64,000 nucleotides of DNA. It comes from Candidatus Flexifilum affinis. GTDB taxonomy: Bacteria > Chloroflexota > Anaerolineae > Aggregatilineales > Phototrophicaceae. Below are positions 47,028 through 56,700 of the stretch, one piece after another (within the stretch, counting starts at the first letter, position 1; each line of letters begins with the position of its first letter). The translations under genes were made by a program, and so were the position numbers. The stretch spans positions 1 through 64,000 of the forward strand of contig JADJPJ010000031.1 in the NCBI GenBank assembly GCA_016713325.1, written 5' to 3'. The notes under the pieces were generated by a model. The model ran no database searches. It was not told where the DNA came from and saw nothing but the letters and a program-made list of their open reading frames with translations.

Positions 47028-50000
47028 ATGCCAAGTCTGGGTGTACAACTGCGGCATAACCCAATTGCCATTATCGGTATGGGCGCGATTATGCCACAAG
47101 CTCATAATCTGCGGGAGTTCTGGAACAATATTATCGGCAAGGTTAACTGTATCACGGATGTTCCCGGATCCCGCTGGAAAACTGACGACTACTATGATCC
47201 GGATCCATCCGCGCCGGACAAAACCTACTGTAAACGCGGTGGTTTTGTGCCCGATGTTGATTTTGACCCCATGGAGTTCGGGCTGCCGCCAAATATCCTC
47301 GAAGTGACGGACGTCTCGCAGATGTTGTCGCTCCTAGTAGCGAAAGAGGCGCTTGCCGACGCGGGTTATCTCGAAAGTGAAGACAAAATTCGTGAGCGCA
47401 CCGGGGTGATCCTCGGTGTTGGCGGAGGGCAAAAACTCATCACGCCGCTGACCACCCGATTGCAGTATCCCGTCTGGAATGAGGTGTTGAAAAGTTACGG
47501 GATCGGCGATGCCGACCGCGAAAAGATCGTCGAGCGGATGAAACAGGCATACATTCGTTGGGAAGAGAACAGTTTCCCCGGGATGCTTGGCAATGTCGTC
47601 GCGGGCCGAATCGCCAATCGCTTTGACCTCGGTGGTACCAACTGCGTCGTCGATGCAGCGTGTGCCAGCACCATGGCTGCGTTGAAAATGGCGTTGAGCG
47701 AGCTGACGGAACACCGCGCCGATATGATGGTAACGGGCGGCGTCGATACCGACAACTCGATTTTCATGTATATGTGCTTCAGCAAGACCCCGGCGTTCTC
47801 CAAAGGCACAAACCCCCGCCCCTTTGATGTCGACTCCGATGGCATGATGGTCGGCGAAGGCATCGGCATGATGATTCTGAAACGGCTTGATGATGCCGAA
47901 CGCGATGGCGACCGCATTTATGCCGTGATCAAGGGCTTGGGGTCGTCCAGCGATGGTCGCTTCAAGAGTATTTACGCGCCGCGTGGCGAAGGTCAGGAAA
48001 AAGCACTGCGCCGCGCGTATGAAGATGCAGGATTCTCGCCTGCGACCGTCGGTCTGGTCGAGGCGCATGGTACGGGTACGGTGGCAGGCGACACCACGGA
48101 AGTGACGACGATTATTCGCTACTTCAACCAACACGACACACAGCAGCAGCATGTCGCGCTCGGCAGTGTCAAATCGCAAATTGGTCACACCAAAGCCTCG
48201 GCGGGCGCAGCGGGTTTGCTCAAGACAGCGCTCGCTTTGTATCATAAAGTGCTGCCCGCCACGCTGAACGTGGAACAGCCCAATCCCAAATTCGATATTT
48301 CGAACTCGTCTTTTTACATCAATACAGAAACACGTCCCTGGGTACAGCCCGCCGATGATACGCCGCGTCGCGCAGGGGTAAGTTCGTTCGGGTTTGGCGG
48401 CACGAATTTCCATGTCGTCCTCGAAGAATTCCGGAACGATCACCGAACCGGTTATCGTATGCACCCGACCCCACAGGCGATTATCCTGAACGCCGGGAGT
48501 GTCGATCAACTGCGCGCGCAGTTGACCGCTGCCTTGAATGCCTTGCAGTCCGAGGATGGGGCAGGGCAGTTCCTGAATCTAGCGCGTTCCACCCGTGAAA
48601 CGAACGTGCCGATGGCAGCCCCTCGTGTGGGTTTCGTCGCGCTGAATGCCGAGGAAGCCGCCGGTTTGCTGCGGGTCGCGCAGGAAATGCTCGACAAGAG
48701 CCCCGACTCCGAAGCTTGGCAGCACCCCAAAGGCGTGTTCTACCGGCGCAACGGTATGAACCTGACGGGGCGTGTCGTAGCGCTGTTTTCGGGGCAGGGA
48801 TCGCAGTATCTCGAGATGGGGCGCGAACTGGCGTTCAATTTCCCGGAAATTCGCCAGTCCTTCGGGCAAATCGACAGCCTCATGAAACGGGATGGCAAGC
48901 CCACGTTATCGGGCGTGGTCTTTCCGCGTCCGGCATTTCATGTTGAAGAAAAGCAAGCGCAGGAATCCACGCTGCAAAAGACCGATTACGCGCAGCCTGC
49001 CATCGGCGCATTGAGCGCGGGAATGTTCCGCGTGCTGCGAAACGCCGGTTTCCGCGCCGACTTCACGGCGGGACACAGCTTTGGTGAGCTGACTGCGTTG
49101 TGGGCGGCGGGTGTGCTTCAGGATGAGGATTACGCGCTGCTGGTCAAGGCACGCGGCGCGGCGATGGCTCCACCCCCCCATGATCCTACCTTTGACGCGG
49201 GCACGATGATGGCCGTCACGGGAGATAGCGAGGCGATCAAACGCGAGGTTGCGGCGCTGGCGGGGGTGCAGGTCGCGAATCACAATTCGCCCACACAAGT
49301 GGTCGTCGCCGGATCGAAAAACGCCATCCAATCGGCCGAAAAAGCGTTGAAGGCGAAGGGGTTTAAGGTTGTCTCTCTCTCGGTCGCCGCTGCGTTCCAT
49401 ACGCCGCTGGTGGGACACGCGCAAAAGCCCTTCGCGCAGGTGATTCGCGGCGTTATGTTCCAATCGCCTCAGATTCCGGTGTACAGTAACGAGACAGGCA
49501 AGCCCTACCCGAATGAACCGACGGCGATCCAGTCGATTCTCGCGGATCACATCCTCAATCCGGTCTTGTTCCGCGATGAGATCGAAAACATTTACGCCGC
49601 GGGCGGCACGGTGTTTGTCGAATTTGGTCCACGAAATGTGCTGACCAATCTCGTCAAGGATATTCTGGGGGATCGTCCTCATGTCGCCATTGCCCTCAAT
49701 GGCAGCCGACAGAAGGACAGCGACCGTCAACTGCGCGAAGCTGCCGTTCAACTGCAAGTGCTCGGGCTGACGCTCGGCGCGCTTGACCCATATGCCCTTG
49801 ATATTGACGTACCCGCTAAAAAGAAGAGCGGCTTGAGCGTCAAGCTGAATGGGGCGAACTACGTGAGCGATAAAACACGCGCCGCGTATCAGTCAGCTCT
49901 TGCGACCCCCGCGACCCTTTCCGCGCCGTCGCATCAGCAAACGTCCATTCCTGTGGCGCTGCCAACCGCCGAGAATCCAGTTGTATCGCCTGTGAGTCCC

Positions 50001-51047
50001 CCTGTAGCCTTGAGTAAGCCGCGAGTAGAAACCGATATGCCCAATATTTTGTCTATGCTGGAACAGAGTCTCGCCCATTTCCGCGAACATCAGCGCGAAA
50101 CCCTGCGCGTCCACGAGCAGTACGCCCAGAGTCAGAGTGAGTACTTCCGCATTTTCTTCGACCTGACTCAGCAGCAGCAAACGCTGCTAGCAGCGCAAAC
50201 CCTGCCGTCCGGGGTTGCCGAAGCGCTCATACAGAATATGCTGCGCTTCCATCAATACCAATCGGAGACGCTGCGTATGCACGAACAGTACATGCAGCAG
50301 CAAACGGAGATCGCGAAATCCCTGCTGGCGTTGATCGGTCAGCAATACGCCGGGGTGACTCACGCGCCGAGTGTCGGCACGAACGGCAGCGCGGTCAAAG
50401 CGATAGTCCAACCTGAACCGCCTCCTGCGGCGGTCAAGCCGAGCGCTCCCGCCCCGGTCGTTCAAGCTGTTGATCGGGTGACTCCCCCCGTGCCGGCAGC
50501 CGTCAAAGTGGAGGCGACCCCTGTTCAGCCTGTGAACACGTCGCCCGCGCCGACGGTCCTGGCGTCCGTTCCGGTTGCGCCCACGACTCCCGCCCCGGCT
50601 GCACCTGCCGCGTCGAGCAACAACGCGAACAGCGCGAACCTCAAACTGCTCTCGGACGCGCTGCTGCGTATCATCGACGAAAAGACGGGTTATCCCGTTG
50701 AGATGCTTGAATTAAGCATGGATATGGAAGCCGACCTCGGCATCGACTCGATCAAGCGCGTGGAAATCCTCGGCGCAATGCGCGACACCTTCCCGCACCT
50801 GCCGCAGTTTAAACCGGAAGAATTGGCTGAAATGCGTACGCTCCAGCAGATTGTTGATTACATGCAGTCCCGTTCGGGGGGTGACGCGCTTCCCGCGGTG
50901 AACGCGCCTGTTCCGGTCACCGCCGCTCCGGCCGCCTGCGACACCTGCGCCTGCCGCAATGAGCAATGGCGCGGGTGGTGCGAACCTGAAGGAACTTTCG
51001 GACGCGTTGCTGCACATCATCGACGAGAAGACAGGCTACCCGGTTGA
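47028..51047 (+). CDS. pfaA: Pfa-type lipid synthase subunit A, part 1 (KS-AT-ACP1), ends in a frameshift
   Basis: Iterative type I polyketide/fatty-acid synthase subunit. I start at ATG 47028 (MPSLGVQLRHNPIAIIGMG); an in-frame ATG at 46929 adds 33 unmatched residues. The KS (about 10-470) carries the PfaA hallmark insert DKTYCKRGGFVPDVDFDPME, nucleophile DAACAST (about C211), HGTGT and GQIGHTK-type SQIGHTKASAG. The AT (about 590-900) has FSGQGSQYLEMGREL and nucleophile GHSFGEL. Pro/Ala-rich linkers with coiled segments lead to ACP1 (about 1203-1280, Ser in LGIDSIKR). One extra base near 50940 takes the frame out just before ACP2; the last about 35 residues are therefore spurious. Confidence 0.88.
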   Translation: MPSLGVQLRHNPIAIIGMGAIMPQAHNLREFWNNIIGKVNCITDVPGSRWKTDDYYDPDPSAPDKTYCKRGGFVPDVDFDPMEFGLPPNILEVTDVSQMLSLLVAKEALADAGYLESEDKIRERTGVILGVGGGQKLITPLTTRLQYPVWNEVLKSYGIGDADREKIVERMKQAYIRWEENSFPGMLGNVVAGRIANRFDLGGTNCVVDAACASTMAALKMALSELTEHRADMMVTGGVDTDNSIFMYMCFSKTPAFSKGTNPRPFDVDSDGMMVGEGIGMMILKRLDDAERDGDRIYAVIKGLGSSSDGRFKSIYAPRGEGQEKALRRAYEDAGFSPATVGLVEAHGTGTVAGDTTEVTTIIRYFNQHDTQQQHVALGSVKSQIGHTKASAGAAGLLKTALALYHKVLPATLNVEQPNPKFDISNSSFYINTETRPWVQPADDTPRRAGVSSFGFGGTNFHVVLEEFRNDHRTGYRMHPTPQAIILNAGSVDQLRAQLTAALNALQSEDGAGQFLNLARSTRETNVPMAAPRVGFVALNAEEAAGLLRVAQEMLDKSPDSEAWQHPKGVFYRRNGMNLTGRVVALFSGQGSQYLEMGRELAFNFPEIRQSFGQIDSLMKRDGKPTLSGVVFPRPAFHVEEKQAQESTLQKTDYAQPAIGALSAGMFRVLRNAGFRADFTAGHSFGELTALWAAGVLQDEDYALLVKARGAAMAPPPHDPTFDAGTMMAVTGDSEAIKREVAALAGVQVANHNSPTQVVVAGSKNAIQSAEKALKAKGFKVVSLSVAAAFHTPLVGHAQKPFAQVIRGVMFQSPQIPVYSNETGKPYPNEPTAIQSILADHILNPVLFRDEIENIYAAGGTVFVEFGPRNVLTNLVKDILGDRPHVAIALNGSRQKDSDRQLREAAVQLQVLGLTLGALDPYALDIDVPAKKKSGLSVKLNGANYVSDKTRAAYQSALATPATLSAPSHQQTSIPVALPTAENPVVSPVSPPVALSKPRVETDMPNILSMLEQSLAHFREHQRETLRVHEQYAQSQSEYFRIFFDLTQQQQTLLAAQTLPSGVAEALIQNMLRFHQYQSETLRMHEQYMQQQTEIAKSLLALIGQQYAGVTHAPSVGTNGSAVKAIVQPEPPPAAVKPSAPAPVVQAVDRVTPPVPAAVKVEATPVQPVNTSPAPTVLASVPVAPTTPAPAAPAASSNNANSANLKLLSDALLRIIDEKTGYPVEMLELSMDMEADLGIDSIKRVEILGAMRDTFPHLPQFKPEELAEMRTLQQIVDYMQSRSGGDALPAVNAPVPVTAAPAACDTCACRNEQWRGWCEPEGTFGRVAAHHRREDRLPG

Positions 51048-51213
51048 GATGCTCGAACTGAGCATGGATATGGAAGCCGACCTCGGCATCGACTCGATCA
51101 AGCGCGTGGAAATCCTCGGCGCGATGCGCGACACCTTCCCGCACCTGCCGCAGTTTAAACCGGAAGAATTGGCTGAAATGCGTACGCTCCAGCAAATTGT
51201 CGATTACATGCAG
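50637..51213 (+). repeat. Tandem, nearly identical ACP-domain repeats
   Basis: Two 231-bp units, 50637-50867 and 50983-51213, encode successive ACP domains and differ at few bases (long identical runs around LGIDSIKRVEILGAMRDTF). The period is 346 bp, one more than a multiple of three, which independently shows that a base has been gained (or two lost) between the units. Confidence 0.85.
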
Positions 51214-52041
51214 GAGGCAAGCCAACAGGCGTCCCCTTTTGACGTTGCCAGCAGTTCGGAAGGGTCACTGAGTGCGGCGGAAGCGCCGACCAGTGATGAA
51301 CTGCCGGCTCTGCTTGAGATCGATACCCGCGGAATCGAACGCCGTGTTGTACAACTGCGTCGTTTGCCGATGCCAGATTTCCTCGAATTTTCGGCGTCGG
51401 GCGCGGTATGCATTGTGACGGATGACGGTACTGCCGCCACGACCGCGCTGTCGAAAGCGTTGGCGGCGGCAAATTGGCAGGTGGTGATCCTCAGCCTACC
51501 GCACTCGCTCATCCCCGCCAACCTGCACTTGAACGGTGTAGCGCGCTTACAGCTTGAGGATGTGAGCGAAGAAAAGCTGCAAACCGTGCTGACCGAGATC
51601 AGAAATCGGTATGGCGCAATCGGCGCGTTCATTCACCTGACGCCCCCGCGCGTGGGATCGCTGTTCGGCACAGCGGAATATGTGCTGGTCAAGTTCGCGT
51701 TCCTCATGGCGAAACATTTGAAACCACATCTCACACAGCGCGGCAGTGCGGCACGCCCCTGTTTCATGACGCTCACGCGACTTGACGGGGCGTTCGGAAC
51801 GTTGGTCGAAGCCGACTACAGCGTCATCATGGGGGGATTGTTCGGACTGGTGAAAACCCTGAGCCTTGAATGGGACAATGTTTTCTGCCGTTCGGTTGAT
51901 GTTCACCCGCACACCCCTGACGAGCAGGTCGCTGCTTACGTCCTCGCCGAAATGCATGATCCCAACCGCCTGCTGACCGAAGTCGCCTATGGTACGCCGG
52001 GCAGAACGACATTGATTGCAGCCACCCATGGAGCGCAGTAA
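50959..52041 (+). CDS. Pfa-type lipid synthase subunit A, part 2 (ACP2 and structural half of KR)
   Basis: Continuation of subunit A in the next frame. The apparent ATG 50959 is just the first Met after the frameshift; the true reading enters from upstream (ATPAPAAMSNGAGG). ACP2 occupies about residues 9-85 (phosphopantetheine Ser in LGIDSIKRVE). The rest (about 110-355) is the non-catalytic Rossmann subdomain that precedes a ketoreductase in PfaA (VCIVTDDGTAATTALSKALA, then GGLFGLVKTLSLEWDNVF). It ends at TAA 52039, and the catalytic KR begins in the same frame one codon later. Confidence 0.8.
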   Translation: MSNGAGGANLKELSDALLHIIDEKTGYPVEMLELSMDMEADLGIDSIKRVEILGAMRDTFPHLPQFKPEELAEMRTLQQIVDYMQEASQQASPFDVASSSEGSLSAAEAPTSDELPALLEIDTRGIERRVVQLRRLPMPDFLEFSASGAVCIVTDDGTAATTALSKALAAANWQVVILSLPHSLIPANLHLNGVARLQLEDVSEEKLQTVLTEIRNRYGAIGAFIHLTPPRVGSLFGTAEYVLVKFAFLMAKHLKPHLTQRGSAARPCFMTLTRLDGAFGTLVEADYSVIMGGLFGLVKTLSLEWDNVFCRSVDVHPHTPDEQVAAYVLAEMHDPNRLLTEVAYGTPGRTTLIAATHGAQ

Positions 52042-52044
52042 CCT

Positions 52045-53769
52045 ATGGCGAACGTATCACCAAGCACCGTGTTTTTGGTCAGCGGCGGCGCGAGAGGCAT
52101 AACCGCGCAGTGTGTCATCCTGCTGGCAAAACAGTTTCACTGCAAGTTCATCCTGCTCGGGCGCACGTCCTTGCGGGATGAACCGGTTTGGGCGCAGGGT
52201 GTCTCTGAAGAGTCCGACCTCAAACGGCGCGCGCTTGCGGATGCACAGGCGCGCGGCGAAAAAGTCTCACCCGCGCAGCTTGGCAAAGTGGTCAGGGGGA
52301 TCGTGGCACAGCGTGAGATTCGAGGCACGCTGGACGCCGTGCAAGCGGCGGGCGGACGGGCGATCTATCTCGACGCGGACATCACCGACAGCACCATGCT
52401 GCATGAACGATTGGCTGCGGTCAATTTCGGTCCGATCAGCGGAATCCTGCATGGCGCGGGCAATCTCGCGGATAAACTGATCGAGAATAAGACCTCGGCA
52501 GATTTCGAAAACGTGTACGCGGCGAAGGTGGCAGGGCTGGAAAATCTCCTCTCCGTTGTTCCCGCCGAGTCGCTGCGCCACCTCATCCTGTTCTCGTCGG
52601 TTGCCGGGTTCTACGGCAACGTTGGACAGGCAGATTACGCCATTGCCAACGAAATTCTCAACAAAACCGCCTATCGCTTCAAGAAGCTGTACCCCGACTG
52701 CCACGTGATTTCGATCAATTGGGGTCCGTGGGATGGCGGTATGGTGACACCGCAGCTCCGCGACTATTTCGACAAGCTGAACATCCGCGTCATTCCGGTT
52801 GAGGTGGGGACGCACATGCTGGTGCGGGAACTCCTCGCTCCCGGCGGTGCTCCGGCGCAAATCGTCATCGGCAGCGCGATTCGACCGCAGCCCGGCCCCC
52901 TGTCGAGCGATTTCCAAACGCACTCGATGCGGCGGACGCTGCGCCTCGCGGACAGCCCGTTCCTCGGCGATCATGTGGTCAACGGCAAAGCGGTGTTGCC
53001 GATGGTGTCGGCGATGTCATGGATGGCGAGCGCTGCCGAGGGCATTTATCGCGGTTACGGCTACTTTGGCTTTGACAATTACCGCGTCCTCAAAGGCGTT
53101 GTCTTTGACGACACACTGGCGAGCGAGTACACGCTCGATCTCAAAGAGGTGAGGAAGAACGCGGACGAAATCGTCGTCGATGCCCTGATTCGCAGCCAGA
53201 GTGACGGCAAACCGCGTTTTCACTACAGCGCGCAGATCACACTGCGCGCGCAGATTCCCGACGCGCCCGCCCTCGACGAGCCGTTTACGCCCTCGTTCGA
53301 CTCCATGATTGACGGAGCGCAGTTTTATCAGGACGGCACACTGTTTCACCGCTACAGTTTTCAAGGCGTCGATCAAATTCTTGACCTGAGCGAGCATGGT
53401 ATCGTCATGCGCTGCATACTGCCGCAGGTGGATGAGGCGTATCAGGGACAGTTTCCCGTACAAGCCTTCAACTACTTCATGTCGGATATTGGGTTGCAAA
53501 GCGTGGGTATCTGGTCACGACACTTCTACAAGATGGGTAGCCTGCCGCTGCGTGCGGGGAAAGGGCGGCATTATCGTCAGGGCGTGTTCGGTCAGACATT
53601 TTTCGTCACCATGCGAGTCCGATCACACAGCGAAACCAACGCCTGCGCCAACATCATGCTGCATGACGAGCAGGGCAGCCTGTACGCGGTGATCGAAGAA
53701 CTGGAAGTGACGTTAAGCCGCCGCTTGAATGAACTCTTTCTGAAAAATCAGCTTGTAGAAACGCCATGA
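52045..53769 (+). CDS. Pfa-type lipid synthase subunit A, part 3 (catalytic KR and DH)
   Basis: A 574-residue piece starting MANVSPSTVFLVSGGARGIT. It contains the catalytic ketoreductase: NADPH loop SGGARGITAQC, LILFSSVAGFYGNVGQADYA with the Ser/Tyr pair, and INWGPWDGGM. From about 295 there is a polyketide-type dehydratase hotdog domain (SPFLGDHVVNGKAVLPMVSA, catalytic His about 309). It is in frame with part 2, separated only by TAA-CCT. GGAG lies 12 nt before its ATG, so separate initiation is conceivable; a nonsense change in one long pfaA is equally so. Its stop overlaps the next gene's ATG by 4 nt. Confidence 0.82.
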   Translation: MANVSPSTVFLVSGGARGITAQCVILLAKQFHCKFILLGRTSLRDEPVWAQGVSEESDLKRRALADAQARGEKVSPAQLGKVVRGIVAQREIRGTLDAVQAAGGRAIYLDADITDSTMLHERLAAVNFGPISGILHGAGNLADKLIENKTSADFENVYAAKVAGLENLLSVVPAESLRHLILFSSVAGFYGNVGQADYAIANEILNKTAYRFKKLYPDCHVISINWGPWDGGMVTPQLRDYFDKLNIRVIPVEVGTHMLVRELLAPGGAPAQIVIGSAIRPQPGPLSSDFQTHSMRRTLRLADSPFLGDHVVNGKAVLPMVSAMSWMASAAEGIYRGYGYFGFDNYRVLKGVVFDDTLASEYTLDLKEVRKNADEIVVDALIRSQSDGKPRFHYSAQITLRAQIPDAPALDEPFTPSFDSMIDGAQFYQDGTLFHRYSFQGVDQILDLSEHGIVMRCILPQVDEAYQGQFPVQAFNYFMSDIGLQSVGIWSRHFYKMGSLPLRAGKGRHYRQGVFGQTFFVTMRVRSHSETNACANIMLHDEQGSLYAVIEELEVTLSRRLNELFLKNQLVETP

Positions 53770-56700
53770 CGACGCATTCCGCGACTCACGAACCGATCGC
53801 CATTATCGGCTTCTCATGCCTGTTCCCCGGCGCGACCACCCCCGACGAATTTTGGACGCATCTCTTCAACGGGGTCAATACCACTTCACCCGCCACCGCG
53901 ACGCACTTCGGCGCTGACCCCACGTTCTATTTCGACCCGGAGCGTCGTGGACACGACACCACCTATTCACTGCGCGGGGGGTATGTTCAAGCGCCGATGG
54001 CGGGTGATCTATCGGATTTGGACAAGGCGTCCGCATGGTCGCTGTATGTCGCGCGCGAGGGGCTGCGTCACAGCGGCTACCTCAACCGACCGGACGTGCT
54101 TGCCCGCTGCGGTTTGATCCTCGGCAGCTTATCGTTCCCGACGCAAGAATCGCACGGACATATTGCGCCCATTTACACCCCAGCGCTCGAAAACGCACTT
54201 GGTGAACTCATGGGCATTGAAGATTTTCGGCTGCTGCCCGCGAATGATGTCCAGTCCAGTACGACCCTGCAATCTCCGAGTACGGTGGTAGTTGAACGCT
54301 TGGGTTTGAAGGGCGCAGCCTTCATGATCGATGCGGCGTGCGCGTCGTCCCTGTACGCTATCGGCTTGGGCTGTGCCTATTTGCGGGCGGGACAAGCGGA
54401 CATCATGCTGACTGGCGCGGTAAGCGCCGCCGATCCTCTGTTTGTCAACATGGGCTTCAAGCACTTTGGCGCTTACCCGGAACAGGGGGCGAGCCGCCCG
54501 CTGGATATGCAGTCGGGCGGGCTGATCGCCGGCGAAGGGGCAGGAATGCTGGTGTTGAAGCGTTACAGCGACGCGCTGCGCGACGGCGACACGGTGTACG
54601 CGATCATCGGCGGGCTTGGATTATCGAATCATGGGCGCGGCAAGCACCCGCTCACGCCGAATTCACGCGGACAAACGCTCGCCTTTCAGCGGGCATATGC
54701 GGATGGCATTGATCCCCACAGCGTGCAGTACATCGAATGTCATGCCAGCGGAACGCCGTTAGGCGATAAGACCGAACTCAATTCGCTGGACGAATTTTTC
54801 GGCGGCAGCGCGGTTCTACCGAAACTTGGGGCGGTGAAGGCGAACCTCGGGCATCTGCTGACGGTGGCAGGGCTGGCGAGCATCCTCAAGGTGCTGCTCA
54901 GTATGCAGCATCATCAAATTCCCGCGACGATCGACGTCGAACAGCCGCTGTCGTCGGGGCGATTTGGCGCGGAGCAGATTGTGCGGCGGAATACGCCGTG
55001 GACGGACGCGCATAAGATCGCCGGGATCAACGCGTTTGGATTCGGTGGGGTGAGCGCCCATTTGATCCTGCAATCGCCGTCGGCTGTGGCAACTCGTCCT
55101 GCTGCGACCACGTCCAAACCCCGCTTGGCGATTGTGGGCATGGACGCGCAGTTTGGCGGTTGCGACGGCTTGGAAGCGTTTGCCCGGACTCTTTACGCGG
55201 GCGAACAGCAGTTCATCCCACTGCCGCCGAAACGCTGGAAGGGCTTGGCGGACGATGCGCCGCTCGCCGCCTACATCGACTCGTTTGAAATCGACTTTTT
55301 GCGCTTCAAGTTTCCGCCGCGTGAGGATGATCAACCGACGCCACAGCATTTGCTGCTGCTTAAGGTCGCAGATAACGCGCTGCAAGCCGCGCAACTTCCC
55401 GAAGATGGCAATGTCGCGGTGATCGTCGTGCTCGAAACGGAATTGAGCCTGCACCAATACCGCAGCCGACTCGATCTCTCGTGGCAGATCAAGGACAGCC
55501 TCGCTCGTCAGGGGTATCAATTGGAGGCTGATTTCTCGGAAGTAGAGCAAATCGCCAAAGACGCGCTCAGCCCGCCCGCGCAGGTGAACCAGTACACCAG
55601 CTACATCGGAAATATCGTCTCCAGTCGCGTGAGTGCCCTCTGGAATTTCTCCGGACCCGCGTTCACGCTGTCGTCGGCAGAAAACGGCGTGTACAAGGCA
55701 TTGGAAGTCGCGCAGCACCTGCTAGCAGACGAAGCGCTCGACGCGGTGGTGATTGGTGCGGTCGATCTCGCGGCGGGCGTCGAGAACATCACACTGCGCC
55801 GCGCACAGTATCCGCTCAACACGGGCGCGGTGACCCTGAGTTTTGATCAACAGGCGAACGGCTGGCAGCCGGGTGAAGGCGCGGGCGCGGTGGTCATTCA
55901 GCGGGCAGATCGGGCACGGGGGCATGTCTACGCGACGATTGAGAGCGTCGTCATCCAGCCGGGCAGGGACGCAGTCGCGATTGCCGGAACGCTGGAGCGC
56001 GCGCTGGCAGCCGCCGGATTGAAACCGGATGCGATTGGTTATGTCGAAGCGTCCGCGAGCGGGATCGCCGCACAAGACTCTGCTGAGATCACGGGGTTGA
56101 ACCGTGTTTACCCCCGTCAAGGGGATGCGTTGAGGACGGCGCTCGGCAGTGTGAAAGCCAATTTTGGACACACGGGCGCGGCATCGGGGATCGCCAGTCT
56201 GATCAAAACCGCGTTGTGCCTTGATCGTCGTTTTATCCCCGCGGTCCCACAGTGGTCAGCCCCCAAGCAACCGGACGACTGGGCGGGCAGCGCGTTCTAT
56301 GTGCCGCAAGAGTCGCAGACATGGTTCGAGCCTGCGGGCGTCAAGCGCAGCGCCGTGATCAGCGGACTGGGCGAAGACGGGACGTGCGCCGGGGTGGTGC
56401 TGACCGAAGGGGTGACGCCGCGCGCGGCGGGCAGTGCGTACCTACATCATAAAGGGCTGTATCTGTTCCCGGTGGATGCTGATGATCGGGACACGCTTAT
56501 GCAGCGGTTGCAGCAGCTCGATGGCGACGAGCCGTTAGCCGTGCTGGCGCAGCGGGCGTTTTCTGCCTATCGCAGCGGACGCTACGCCGCCGTCATTCTG
56601 GCGCGTTCGCATGAGATGCTGCGCCGCGAACTGCAACTCTCGCTGAACGGAATTCCGCAAGCCTTTGAGCGCGGCGGCGATTGGCAGACTCCTGCTGGCA

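Noticed and set aside
47334..48509. 391-codon open frame on the minus strand
   Set aside because: Antisense shadow of the PfaA ketosynthase domain; no domain or start signal.
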